A DNA stretch of 64,000 nt. Origin: Saprospiraceae bacterium (GTDB lineage: Bacteria; Bacteroidota; Bacteroidia; Chitinophagales; Saprospiraceae). The position numbers were made by a program, and so were the translations under genes. Under the pieces are notes generated by a model that saw only the letters and a program-made list of their open reading frames with translations, was not told where the DNA came from and ran no database searches. The DNA lies in assembly GCA_024103005.1 (NCBI GenBank), contig JAGFJA010000026.1, positions 35,266 through 99,265 of the forward strand. The letters are read 5' to 3'. Shown piece by piece: positions 24,472 through 33,879 of the stretch (its first letter is position 1; each line of letters begins with the position of its first letter).

Positions 24472-25959
24472 TTAAGAATATAATGATTTTAATTTTTTAC
24501 GATCAATTTTTCCACTTTCCGTCTTGGGTAGTTCTTTTACAAATTTAAAATATTTTGGCACTTTAAATTTAGCCAAATGAATCTTACAATATTCCGTCAG
24601 ACTGTCAGGTATCAAGCTCTCTCCGTCCTGAACTACAAGAGCCATTCCCACCTCGCCCCAGGTAGCATCCGCAACGCCGATAACGGCACATTCCGACACT
24701 TCAGGAAGCTGAATCAGCACCCGTTCTATCTCAGCCGGGTAAACATTCTCAGCACCGGAGATAAACATATTTTTTAGCCGATCGACGATGTAAAAATATT
24801 CACCCTCCCGGCGGATAACAATATCTCCTGTACGAAACCAAAGACCATCCTCTGAAAAGGCCTTTTGCGTTTCTTCAGGATTATTCCAATAACCCGGCGT
24901 CACCATAGGTCCCCTTAACCATAGATCGCCAGGTGTATCGTAGGGAGCATCCATTCCTTCTTTATTGATGACGCGTGTGCTGACATAAAAGTTGGGTCGT
25001 CCAATGCTACCTTTTTTTGTGATGGCATCATCCTGATGCAGGGAGGTAAGGTTGGGCCCGACTTCCGTCATTCCATAGCCCTGTCGGATGAGGACACCTT
25101 TCTGAGCATACTTTTCTATTAAGGGAATTGGCATAGATTCGCCGCCGACTATGATATAATCAAGACTGGAAAGGTCAGCATCCGCAAATCCTTTATCCTG
25201 AGCCATAAATGAAAGCATGGTGGGTACGCCCATAAAGACGGTGCATTTATACTGTTCCAGGGCTTTAAGGATCTCGGCAGCATCAAATTTTTTAGAAAGA
25301 TAAACGGTGCCACCGTGATGCAGAATCGGCATCAACAGTACGTTCCAGCCGCCTGTATGAAAAGGAGGCATGACGTTGACCGTGACACTGCAGGTGTTAA
25401 TGATTAAGCTGATAGCCGTATTGATGCTGTTCCAGAATGCCATCTTATGCGTGTAAATAACGCCTTTGGGCTTTCCGGTGGTGCCTGATGTGTACAACAG
25501 AAAAAGCGGATCATCTTCTTTTATTTCGGGCTTCTTATTATCGGTATATTCTGTGATGGGCTTTAAGATGTCCAAAGAATGGGCAATATTTCCATATTCC
25601 TGATCTATGAGGTGACTGAATTTATCTGAAGTCAGGATAATCTTTGGCTGCGCATCCCTGAGAATACTTGTCACCTCAGCTGAAGCCAGGCGATAATTAA
25701 GGGGTACCAGAATAAATCCGTACTTCTGGCAGGCAAAAAGTAAGGCAACATACACATTGGACATTTCAGCCACAACGCAGATACGGTCTCCCTTTATCAG
25801 ACCATGGTGAACAATCAGGTCTGTGGCAAGGCTTTCAGCATTCTGATTTAGCTCGTTAAAAGTCATGGAAGAGCCATCCTCTATCTGACTGACGGCGACC
25901 TTATCCGGGCTATAAAGTGCCCATTTACTCATCCAATCGTGCTGCCACATCGTTTCCAT
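24472..25959 (-). CDS. AMP-dependent acyl-CoA/acid ligase
   Basis: The 495-residue adenylate-forming enzyme has the P-loop motif LLYTSGTTGKPKGV, GYGMTEVGP, the WFRTGD motif, the hinge DRLKNMFISGAENVYPAEIE and the C-terminal catalytic Lys in PKTESGKIDRKKL. Such enzymes activate a carboxylic acid with ATP and load it on CoA (or a carrier protein). Length fits medium/long-chain or aromatic acid CoA ligases; the substrate is not readable. It starts 2 bp after the KAS III-like gene stop, so the two are surely co-expressed and probably act in sequence on an acyl group. Confidence 0.9.
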   Translation of the reverse strand: METMWQHDWMSKWALYSPDKVAVSQIEDGSSMTFNELNQNAESLATDLIVHHGLIKGDRICVVAEMSNVYVALLFACQKYGFILVPLNYRLASAEVTSILRDAQPKIILTSDKFSHLIDQEYGNIAHSLDILKPITEYTDNKKPEIKEDDPLFLLYTSGTTGKPKGVIYTHKMAFWNSINTAISLIINTCSVTVNVMPPFHTGGWNVLLMPILHHGGTVYLSKKFDAAEILKALEQYKCTVFMGVPTMLSFMAQDKGFADADLSSLDYIIVGGESMPIPLIEKYAQKGVLIRQGYGMTEVGPNLTSLHQDDAITKKGSIGRPNFYVSTRVINKEGMDAPYDTPGDLWLRGPMVTPGYWNNPEETQKAFSEDGLWFRTGDIVIRREGEYFYIVDRLKNMFISGAENVYPAEIERVLIQLPEVSECAVIGVADATWGEVGMALVVQDGESLIPDSLTEYCKIHLAKFKVPKYFKFVKELPKTESGKIDRKKLKSLYS

Positions 25960-25961
25960 CT

Positions 25962-26954
25962 CTACATTTTATACAAAGATACTCCAAATGCAAGTCCACC
26001 TCCCGAGCCGATGAAGGCGACAATGTCACCGGGTTTCACCTTCCCCATATCCATCCACTGTCCAAAAGCCATCGGCAGACAGGCAGAACCCGTATAGCCA
26101 TAATGATGCATGATGGTAGCTGCTCTATCGGCCGGAACATTCAATCGGTTCATAGTTTCAAAAATGGTATTGATATTAATCTGTGTAAAAAAATAATGAT
26201 CAATATCTGCCGGCTCCAAGCCATGTTTGCGACATAAATCAGTAAGCATTTTTGTCCACATATCCGGGTTGATTTGTGGTGGTATTTTTTTTACAAATTT
26301 AAGTTTTTGCTCACCCTGTTCCACTGCAGCAGCAGTCACCGGGTGTCTGGTGCCACCATAATAGATACCCATCCACTCATTGTACTGCCCATCAGTGGCC
26401 AGTTTCGAACCAATCATACCGCCTTCAGACTTGTCACACCTGCTAAGTACGACAGCACCTGCACCGTCAGCGAATAATGTGACCGTCTTTTTGTCGTGCA
26501 TATCAAGATACTTACTCATGGCATAGACACCAACCACAACGACATATCGGTACTGGTCATCCGACTGAATATATTTACTCCCAGCATCAAGAGCAGTGAC
26601 AAATCCAGCACAGGCAGAATTAAGGTCAAAAGTACCCGCATTGGTCAATCCAAGCCTGTCCTGAACCACAGACGCTGTAGAAGGCGAGATAAATTCAGGG
26701 GTGTCCGTCGCAACAACGAGGAGGTCAATCTGCTCAGGGCTCAGTCCTGCATTGTCAATAGCTTGTCTGACGGCAGCTCCCGCCAGATCAGCCGAACTTT
26801 CTTCCGATGAGCACCACCGCCTTTCGTATATCTGCACTTTCTCCTTCAACCAGGTATCCACATCCTCTCCCAGCAGTGTATTAAAATACTGATTGTCATA
26901 TATACTTGAAGGAGCAAACCATCCCGAGGATATAATTTTAGCATTATGTATCAT
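25962..26954 (-). CDS. KAS III-like protein (3-oxoacyl-ACP synthase III homologue) lacking catalytic His and Asn
   Basis: The 330-residue thiolase-fold protein keeps the FabH nucleophile Cys115 in DLNSACAGF and the general layout (ERRWCSSEESSADLA, FADGAGAVVL, GSGGGLAFGVS). The positions normally holding His (PHQAN motif) and Asn (YGNTS motif) read FFTQIN (Thr257) and YGYTG (Tyr287). It is therefore unlikely to be a standard decarboxylating condensing enzyme; acyl transfer, ester formation or head-to-head chemistry are possible. The start overlaps the symporter stop (ATGA), and the acyl ligase follows 2 bp later. The family call is firm and the activity is open. Confidence 0.85.
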   Translation of the reverse strand: MIHNAKIISSGWFAPSSIYDNQYFNTLLGEDVDTWLKEKVQIYERRWCSSEESSADLAGAAVRQAIDNAGLSPEQIDLLVVATDTPEFISPSTASVVQDRLGLTNAGTFDLNSACAGFVTALDAGSKYIQSDDQYRYVVVVGVYAMSKYLDMHDKKTVTLFADGAGAVVLSRCDKSEGGMIGSKLATDGQYNEWMGIYYGGTRHPVTAAAVEQGEQKLKFVKKIPPQINPDMWTKMLTDLCRKHGLEPADIDHYFFTQININTIFETMNRLNVPADRAATIMHHYGYTGSACLPMAFGQWMDMGKVKPGDIVAFIGSGGGLAFGVSLYKM

Positions 26955-28432
26955 GCAGTAATTTTCTTTTTTCTTTCAATTAATAAAAAGATAAAACCGG
27001 TCAAAAAGGCTGCCACTATCGCCAGTGCCGACGCTACAGCCGGATTGCGAACCGCCCCTGAGGTATATGGTGTCAGTCCCATATAGTAAACACCGAAATG
27101 GACAATAATCGCTACCAGAGAAGCGGCTACCACAGCTTTCGCAGGTGCATCCTTTACAAATATTCCGAATAAAACAGGAACAAATGCAGCTGAAAAAAAG
27201 GCATATACACCATTTTGCGCCAGGATACCTACGCTCAAATTGGGATGTATCAACTGATTGTAGCTAATCAGCGCCGTAACGATGGCAAGACCGATAATGA
27301 CTTTACGATTCACCTTATTTAAATCGGTTTTTTCAGCACGCTCACCAAGGACAGGCCTGATCAAATCCTGTGTAATCGTGATGGACAGTGACTGAATCAA
27401 TGACTCCAGCGTGGACATACCTGCTGCAAGTAAGCCAAAAACCACCAGCACACCTACACCTGTCGAAAAACGCTCCACCACGTAAGTTGACATAATGCCA
27501 TCCAAAGGCAGTGCCTTCCCTCCAAATGTCAGGTCAGGAAACATCATCCTGCAATAGAAACCTGCCAGTAGAACCGAAAAAAACAAGATCAGCACAAGAA
27601 TTGCATAAATCAAATACTTATTTACTGCCTGTTCGGAACGAAGGAGCAGGGACTTAGTGATGATGTGCGGCTGACATACAATGGCTACACCTACCACAAA
27701 ATTGCAAAATACGACTTCAAACCAGTCCCTGAATAAAGGACTTGCCGGATTGTAAGTCTGTACAAGGGCCGGGTCGATATGCTTAAGTGCGGTAACAAAG
27801 TCCGAAATATTTCCTTCAAAATATCCGAATCCTGAGGTAATCAGGATGACAGAAACGATGAGCATTAAAACAGCCTGAACAAAGTTGGTATAAACCAGTG
27901 AATTTGCACCGCCAAAAAGCATATAACCAAAGACAAAGACGACAATACCTATCAGTACATAGACCTCACCTATGCCAAGGGAAGAACTCAGAATTTTTGT
28001 CAGGCCGACGCAAATAAGGACCAGAAAGGTGATGAGCAGAAGTGAAAAAACGGCCAGCATGCCTGCCAGCAGTCTGCTGTCGAATCTGTTACCAGCCCAC
28101 TGAGGCAAGGTAAGTGCACTTGAAAAATGTCCGTACTTTCGGAAACTTTTACTCAGAATAATCAGCGAAAGAAATAAACCGGCCGGTAAAACAATACTCA
28201 TTGCCACAAAGCCGGACCATCCATAGAAGGCCACAAAGCCGGGATTGATAATAAAAGTCGCCGCACTGGAAATACTTGCTGCCAGTGAAAAAGCAACTAC
28301 AATCGCCGGGAAACCGGAACCGATGGCATAATCCTTTAGAGTCTTTGTCTGCTTAGCTCCGCGATACACCAAAAATAGCAAAATACCCGCATAGGCCAAA
28401 AGCAAAAGAATAGTCGCCTGTTTCAGATCCAT
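26951..28432 (-). CDS. sodium:solute symporter family transporter
   Basis: This polytopic inner-membrane protein has about 13 hydrophobic segments. It has SSS-family features: SLAASISSAATFIINPGF near the first helices, GANSLVYTNFVQAVLM, and AAGMSTLESLIQSLSITITQDL in the conserved region. The start is taken at MDLKQATILLL (28432), directly before the first helix; an in-frame ATG at 28480 would add 16 residues. The family imports small molecules such as monocarboxylates, proline or sugars with Na+. As first gene of a six-gene operon with an acyl ligase, a carboxylic acid substrate is a fair guess. It is transcribed divergently from the FabG-like gene. Confidence 0.88.
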   Translation of the reverse strand: MDLKQATILLLLAYAGILLFLVYRGAKQTKTLKDYAIGSGFPAIVVAFSLAASISSAATFIINPGFVAFYGWSGFVAMSIVLPAGLFLSLIILSKSFRKYGHFSSALTLPQWAGNRFDSRLLAGMLAVFSLLLITFLVLICVGLTKILSSSLGIGEVYVLIGIVVFVFGYMLFGGANSLVYTNFVQAVLMLIVSVILITSGFGYFEGNISDFVTALKHIDPALVQTYNPASPLFRDWFEVVFCNFVVGVAIVCQPHIITKSLLLRSEQAVNKYLIYAILVLILFFSVLLAGFYCRMMFPDLTFGGKALPLDGIMSTYVVERFSTGVGVLVVFGLLAAGMSTLESLIQSLSITITQDLIRPVLGERAEKTDLNKVNRKVIIGLAIVTALISYNQLIHPNLSVGILAQNGVYAFFSAAFVPVLFGIFVKDAPAKAVVAASLVAIIVHFGVYYMGLTPYTSGAVRNPAVASALAIVAAFLTGFIFLLIERKKKITA

Positions 28433-28633
28433 TGAAAGCATTTTAAATTCAACTATGACAAAGTTGATGCATTCATTCATATTATTTTACTCAATAAATT
28501 ACTATTTTTGATGTGACTTTTTAATATGTTGTTGCATATTATTTTGTTTATCATTATTTTATATTAAATTTATAACATGTGACTAAATAAATAATTTCAA
28601 ACAATAATATTGCAAATCAGTGGGAATCAACAC

Positions 28634-28641
28634 TATTTTTG
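28634..28641 (+). promoter_or_regulatory. -7 promoter element for the SDR gene
   Basis: TATTTTTG fits TAnnTTTG, with a TTG at 28610-28612 as a possible -33 element (21-bp spacing). The start codon is 39 bp downstream. Confidence 0.5.
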
Positions 28642-28680
28642 CAGCGTTTAGTCAAGTTTAAAAAAATAAAATATTTTGTA

Positions 28681-29424
28681 ATGAAAAATTTGGAAAATAA
28701 AATTTCTATTATAACAGGGGGAGGAAGTGGCATCGGCAAAGCAACTGCCTTATTATTTGCAAAACAGGGAGCATCCGTCATGATTTGGGATGTTATGGAA
28801 GACACGGGCAAGGAGGTAGCAGATCTCATCCGAAGTACCGGGATGACGTCCGAATTTTTTAAAGTAGATACAACCGATAAATCTTCTGTCGCGGAAGCTG
28901 CCAAAATCATTTATGAAAGATACGGTCGCATAGACATCCTCATCAATAATGCGGGTATAACCAAAGACGCTACCCTTCTCAAGATGACAGACGAGCAATG
29001 GGATCAGGTCATAGCCGTCAACCTCACCGGCGTATTCAACTGTACCAGAATTGTTGCACCTTATATGGTCAACAACAACTACGGCCGCATCGTCAATGCA
29101 TCCTCTGTCGTCGGCTTGTTTGGCAATTTCGGTCAGACCAATTATGCCGCCACAAAGGCAGGTTTGATCGGGATGACTCAGACCCTTGCCAAGGAGCTTG
29201 GCAGGAAAGGCATCACCGTCAATGCCGTCGCACCCGGATTTATCGCCACTGAAATGGTCAGGCTCATGCCGGAAGAAGTTCTGGCCGGGATGGAAGCCAA
29301 GGTGCCCGTAAAACGCCTGGGCCAACCGGAAGAGGTTGCTGCTCTATATGCTTTTCTGGCTTCAGATGATGCCGGCTATATCAATGGTGCTGTGATCAGA
29401 ATAGATGGAGGGATTGCTTTGTAA
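28681..29424 (+). CDS. 3-oxoacyl-ACP reductase-like short-chain dehydrogenase (FabG family)
   Basis: The 247-residue SDR starts at MKNLENKISIITGG. An upstream TTG frame extension overlaps the promoter and is rejected. It shows the cofactor motif TGGGSGIG, NNAG, the catalytic Ser in ASSVVG, Tyr/Lys in YAATKAG and PGFIATEM. It likely reduces a 3-ketoacyl-ACP or -CoA with NAD(P)H. It is divergent from the symporter/KAS III/ligase operon and may act on the same acyl substrate. A distinction between fatty-acid synthesis and acetoacetyl-CoA reduction cannot be made from the sequence. Confidence 0.9.
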   Translation: MKNLENKISIITGGGSGIGKATALLFAKQGASVMIWDVMEDTGKEVADLIRSTGMTSEFFKVDTTDKSSVAEAAKIIYERYGRIDILINNAGITKDATLLKMTDEQWDQVIAVNLTGVFNCTRIVAPYMVNNNYGRIVNASSVVGLFGNFGQTNYAATKAGLIGMTQTLAKELGRKGITVNAVAPGFIATEMVRLMPEEVLAGMEAKVPVKRLGQPEEVAALYAFLASDDAGYINGAVIRIDGGIAL

Positions 29425-29495
29425 CCGTTTAATTGGCTGATATTCCGTCAAATTTTACTACCATTTTAAAATGATTTAAAGTTACTTTTCTGTAA

Positions 29496-30887
29496 GTGAG
29501 TAAATTCAAAGACTTCGTTCAATCCTTGTTTCCGGGAGAGGCTGCCATCATACGCAGGTTTCAAACCCTGGTGGACGAAGACAAAAAGGAAATACTCCAG
29601 CAAGTCATTGAGTGTGCCGGTTATCAGCAGTCTGACTTTGAAACCGACCCAAAGATAGACAAGCGTAAGTACAGCTATATCAAAGCATGGTGCACCCGGC
29701 AGCTGAAGGTTATCAATGTGGACGAGAGGCTGAGCTGGTTGATGAAACTGGAAGAAAGTATCTTATCTGACAATATTCAGCCGGGACAGGAAAAAGAGTT
29801 TTTACATACCATACGCGACATCAGACCGGGGGATTTTAACTTTGTCAAGTACTACGAAATAGGCAGGCTTTACCGCCACTATCTCCAGATACGCTTCAGG
29901 GCAAAGGAAACAGAGCTGGTGACGGATTTTCTGAATAAATACCGTTACGAATATGAGGTAGGCCGGCAGCTAAACGATAAAATCCATCAGGCCACAGGAG
30001 AGATTATGCAGTACTATTCCAAAAAGAAGGATTTAAACAGGGAATGGGTTGACATCCTCAGCAGCATCTTTTTTAATGAGTCCAATGATGGCTACACTCG
30101 TCTGCTCGCATGGATCAGATTGGTATTTATCGCCAACAGCAGCAATGAATACACATTTTTACAGGAGCATTTTAAGCTCTTTGAGGCAAGACTGACGGAT
30201 GGTACATTTTATTCAAGGCGCATAATGGCCAACTTTTACAGCCAATATCTTCTTTTCTATGCCCATCAACATGATTTTACAACTGCGGCTTATTACGGCA
30301 GACTGTCCATCAAGCTAAAAAACAATGACTACCTTTATTATTCCAATAATTTAGTGGCTGTTCTGCTTAGAGCCAAAAAGCCTGCGGAGGCATTGGAGCA
30401 GCTGAAGAAGACTGCTTCGCTGGCGTCGGCTTCATCCAACTTTCACAACAAGCTGACACATCTCTCATATTATATCAGAGCATTGACCGATTCAGGTAAA
30501 CCGGCACTTGGGGAAAGCAAGGGATTTGTCTTTCATAATCTTCACAAAAATGAAATATTCAACTACCGATGGCATCTGTTTTTTACTGCGTGGATGCGCG
30601 CCATGGTCTATGCCGGAAAATATTCACAGGTTGTCAGGCTGATCAGATTCTATCCCAGATTATTGACTGGCGAGGCAGGTCAAATAAAAATACAAGGAGG
30701 CTTTCCCATACTCCAATGGATTTCAGATCTGGTTAAATATAAGACGGGAGATCTGCCCCTGGAAGATTTGGTGGTCAGGTATTCAGCAATAGCCATAAGT
30801 CATGGAGGCACATACTCCGAAGAAGCAACGGAACTTGGTAAGGCAGTTCTCGGCAGACAGTGGAGTCTGTGCGCCAAATCAGACTAA
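29496..30887 (+). CDS. helical hypothetical protein, possibly TPR-like
   Basis: The 463-residue protein begins at a GTG (29496). No signal peptide or catalytic motif is seen. It is almost wholly alpha-helical and rich in Tyr, Lys and Leu, with segments such as AAYYGRLSIKLKNNDYLYYS and LVAVLLRAKKPAEALEQLKK that resemble tetratricopeptide helices. It may be a cytoplasmic scaffold. I do not recognise a named family. It follows the SDR by 71 bp and converges with the O-antigen-ligase gene. It is annotated from its long open frame and protein-like composition. Confidence 0.7.
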   Translation: MSKFKDFVQSLFPGEAAIIRRFQTLVDEDKKEILQQVIECAGYQQSDFETDPKIDKRKYSYIKAWCTRQLKVINVDERLSWLMKLEESILSDNIQPGQEKEFLHTIRDIRPGDFNFVKYYEIGRLYRHYLQIRFRAKETELVTDFLNKYRYEYEVGRQLNDKIHQATGEIMQYYSKKKDLNREWVDILSSIFFNESNDGYTRLLAWIRLVFIANSSNEYTFLQEHFKLFEARLTDGTFYSRRIMANFYSQYLLFYAHQHDFTTAAYYGRLSIKLKNNDYLYYSNNLVAVLLRAKKPAEALEQLKKTASLASASSNFHNKLTHLSYYIRALTDSGKPALGESKGFVFHNLHKNEIFNYRWHLFFTAWMRAMVYAGKYSQVVRLIRFYPRLLTGEAGQIKIQGGFPILQWISDLVKYKTGDLPLEDLVVRYSAIAISHGGTYSEEATELGKAVLGRQWSLCAKSD

Positions 30888-30918
30888 TAACCATATAATT
30901 CCGCGTCGAACATGACCG

Positions 30919-32208
30919 TTAATCCAATCGGACACTCTCTCCCATCTCATCAAAGTTTCTCTGATACTCCACCAAAAGTATCATGGTGATTACAAAAACA
31001 AAGGAAAGCACGCCTATGGAAGTCTCAAAGGTAGGTTCAAATAAAAATGTTATACAATATAACACCATGGCAAGGTTGAATATAAAAAGCTTCTTGTGTC
31101 GCCTTAGTATCCACAGATATGTCAATGCCGCCATAAATAAAAACAGGGAAACCAATCCTCCGCATACCATGACCATCAGCCACTGATTATGCGGAATCTG
31201 ATCTCCGGAAATATGGTACTTCAAACCATTCTCTTCCATTGCACGCCTGAGGTCACCCGAGCCCACACCCCACATTTTATTTTCCTTCCAAAGGAGCCAG
31301 CCATTTCGGAGTGAATAGATACGCTCACTATCAGAATATGTATCACCTTTGCCGGCCTTCCAGGATTTGAAGTCATAGATACTGTACCCTACTTTCATGC
31401 GGACGGAAGGAATCAACATGAACGCCATTGCAGCGACAACCAATATAATACCCAGTGCCGGAATGATCCGGATGAGTTTTTTTCTCAAGTAAAAATATTG
31501 TATCATCATCACCATCATTCCCACCAGCGTAATGAGCCAGGCTGTACGAATGGAAAGAAAAAGAATTATTCCTCCAAGATAGAGTGCACCAATCAATATA
31601 AAAAGCGACCACTTACGGGGATACCATTTGTTCAAAAGGGCATAGATACTTCCCAAGAATGCAAAGCAGACAAACATACCAAAACGGATATGAGGAATGG
31701 GTGTCGGAATGGGTTTGCCCCGGCCCATAGATGTGAGGATAGCATCACTGTTTAAAAAATAATTTATCCAAACAGCTAAAGTCGTGATGCATGCAGCTGA
31801 GACGGCAAAGAGAAGGTAATTCTTTAACTGAACAACTGAGACTTCAGGTGCATATCCAAGAATCAACGGCATCAACAAAAAAGCGGCATATAACCTCAAT
31901 CTGACATAGGCAAAATCCATGACATCACTCCCTACAAAGGTCGAAAGGACGCTTAACAACATTAAAATTGCCACCGGAATAAAAGGCAAAATATGCTCCC
32001 ATCGCCTTCTGAATTGTATTCCCGGCATAGTCAGGGCATTCAGCAAAGAAGCACAGCCCATCACAATCATGCCGCAAGCAATGAGAAAACGGCTTGCATA
32101 AAGTCCTGAAATCGTCAGATAAATCCCGGTATTGATTCCCCAGCCAACCAGTCCGGAAACACTGCCGAAATTACTTCTGAAGAATTGTATCAATCTATCC
32201 ATGGTCAT
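30919..32208 (-). CDS. O-antigen ligase/polymerase family membrane protein
   Basis: The 429-residue polytopic inner-membrane protein has about 11 hydrophobic segments. The largest periplasmic loop lies in the second half (WKAGKGDTYSDSERIYSLRN, then GVGSGDLRRAMEENG, then DQIPHNQWLMVM). This layout, and the H-N-Q motif just before a helix, match the Wzy/WaaL O-antigen ligase superfamily. It would join or polymerise lipid-linked polysaccharide in the periplasm. It lies 42 bp after the pseudo-phosphodiesterase gene on the same strand and may be in one transcript with it and uvrB. Confidence 0.8.
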   Translation of the reverse strand: MTMDRLIQFFRSNFGSVSGLVGWGINTGIYLTISGLYASRFLIACGMIVMGCASLLNALTMPGIQFRRRWEHILPFIPVAILMLLSVLSTFVGSDVMDFAYVRLRLYAAFLLMPLILGYAPEVSVVQLKNYLLFAVSAACITTLAVWINYFLNSDAILTSMGRGKPIPTPIPHIRFGMFVCFAFLGSIYALLNKWYPRKWSLFILIGALYLGGIILFLSIRTAWLITLVGMMVMMIQYFYLRKKLIRIIPALGIILVVAAMAFMLIPSVRMKVGYSIYDFKSWKAGKGDTYSDSERIYSLRNGWLLWKENKMWGVGSGDLRRAMEENGLKYHISGDQIPHNQWLMVMVCGGLVSLFLFMAALTYLWILRRHKKLFIFNLAMVLYCITFLFEPTFETSIGVLSFVFVITMILLVEYQRNFDEMGESVRLD

Positions 32209-32250
32209 AATATAGCGATCTGACGTGTAATTCCCAGGGACATTCCATCC

Positions 32251-33879
32251 TTATTGAATAGAAACTTCATCCGTAAAGAACCAAACCTGAGCCCCGGGCA
32301 GAGAAAACCAGTCAGGAGCTATTTTCTGTGCATTTATCTGTATCAGAAGATATTTAACATACAAAGTTTTGTGGCGTTTGCGTTTTTTGACCATATTTCT
32401 GCCCAGCGTCTTTAACAAGGCATCAGAAATATCTACCCTGTAATGCTTGCGTAAATTTTTTACATCAAACTGGCCTGAATGATGCATGACAGACCCAATT
32501 TCCACCATGTGATTCCGGTCATTTCCGACAAAGAATGTCACTTTTTTCGGCAGGAAAATCCAGGAGACATAATCCTGCAAGGCAGACATGTCAATGGATT
32601 TGATTTCTCTTTTATTACCGAAATCAAAAAACATATTGACATCCTTTCCCTGAAATCCAAGCCATTTATCCGCCATAAAGGATAAATTGGCCGTATCCCC
32701 GTCAATCAATTCATCCGCCCCATTGAAGGTATATTTAGGGTCGGGCTGCGGGCTGAGTTCGATGGAAGCAATATCATGGCGCAGTGTTACAGATTGTTGA
32801 GTCACGGAAGACCAGATCCCATTGTAATTGGAGGCTGCCTTAATGAGGTACATACCGGGGTCTTTCAGGTAAAATGGCCCCTTGTACTCAATACCACTGA
32901 TCCGGGGATCAAGGCTGTCAGTAGAATAATAAACTCTTGAATTTTCATGATCTGTAAGAACATCCACTTCAAGGAGATTCTTTCCGACTATCGGATAAGC
33001 AAGGATGTCCGGTCTGCTGACAAATACCGAATTATAAACTTCGGTGGAATCACCTGCAAGAAGATGACTGAAATAATCCGAAGAATCCCGCAAGCCGATA
33101 TCCTTACAATTTAAACCAAGGCGAGAAGCCGCCAGCTGCAATATATCATCTATTTTAATAAGATTCTCCACATTCCTGACTGCAGGTATGCCGGCGTCCT
33201 TGATAATGATGGGAGTATTTTTATAAAGCTCCGTCGGTTGATACTGATGGCATGCAGTCCCGTCTGTGATGATAAATACAGAGGTTTGTTCCCATTTTTC
33301 TTTTTCCTGATAACTTTTAAATACCACCCCTATCAGGCTGTCGATGGTGGTAAGCTCACTGATTTGTTCGCGGGTGAGAAAAGATGTTTTCGTAGAAAAT
33401 CGCCTGAAAGACAGAAAGACAAGGCGAACATTGGTACCGTTGTTATTATTTATAAAGTCCTTAACCATGGACTCATTGGAGCGGTAATTATTACGGATTC
33501 GACTAAATGGTCCGGTTATCGTATCATTAAAGATACCTACCGTGTTCATTGAGTATTGTCCTGAATGAAGGGTATCCATGCAACGTGCCATATTGCCCAG
33601 TTTCCTCCTGACGCTTTCTCTTCTTCCGGTACCGGCCTGTTCTTCAGGATTTTTATACTTTAATGAGCCCAAGAATCCGTTTTTTATCAGATACTTCATA
33701 TTGGGGGTATAAGCTCTTTCCAGCATTTCATAGGTCATTCCCCTGATCTGGAAGATGAGGACATTGGCCTGGGGAGATTTTCCTCGTTCAGGCGGATGAT
33801 AGGTAGTGGCACCTGCCATTGATAAACAAAGTATCAGAAGAAAGACAAGGCTCGTACTTCTATGGCACCGGCTAATCAT
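32251..33879 (-). CDS. exported protein with degenerate phosphodiesterase-like domain and C-terminal discoidin-like domain
   Basis: The 542-residue protein has an N-terminal signal (residues 10-25). Residues 38-260 look like the alkaline-phosphatase/type I phosphodiesterase fold (VLIFQIRGMTYEML, YTPNMKYLIKNGF, SVFIITDG, NTPIIIKDAGI, IKIDDILQLAASRLGL). However, the Asp and DHG-type metal ligands expected near residues 45 and 206 are replaced, so it is probably inactive. Residues 290-370 resemble a chitobiase/FN3-type beta domain (VYYSTDSLDP, GPFYLKDPGMYLIKA), and 375-540 resemble a discoidin/F5-8C domain. The start overlaps the uvrB stop as ATGA. The role may be glycan binding at the envelope. 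Confidence 0.65.
   Translation of the reverse strand: MISRCHRSTSLVFLLILCLSMAGATTYHPPERGKSPQANVLIFQIRGMTYEMLERAYTPNMKYLIKNGFLGSLKYKNPEEQAGTGRRESVRRKLGNMARCMDTLHSGQYSMNTVGIFNDTITGPFSRIRNNYRSNESMVKDFINNNNGTNVRLVFLSFRRFSTKTSFLTREQISELTTIDSLIGVVFKSYQEKEKWEQTSVFIITDGTACHQYQPTELYKNTPIIIKDAGIPAVRNVENLIKIDDILQLAASRLGLNCKDIGLRDSSDYFSHLLAGDSTEVYNSVFVSRPDILAYPIVGKNLLEVDVLTDHENSRVYYSTDSLDPRISGIEYKGPFYLKDPGMYLIKAASNYNGIWSSVTQQSVTLRHDIASIELSPQPDPKYTFNGADELIDGDTANLSFMADKWLGFQGKDVNMFFDFGNKREIKSIDMSALQDYVSWIFLPKKVTFFVGNDRNHMVEIGSVMHHSGQFDVKNLRKHYRVDISDALLKTLGRNMVKKRKRHKTLYVKYLLIQINAQKIAPDWFSLPGAQVWFFTDEVSIQ

Noticed and set aside
28639..28680. upstream TTG extension of the FabG-like protein
   Set aside because: It would overlap the -7 promoter motif. 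The ATG at 28681 gives the normal SDR N-terminus.
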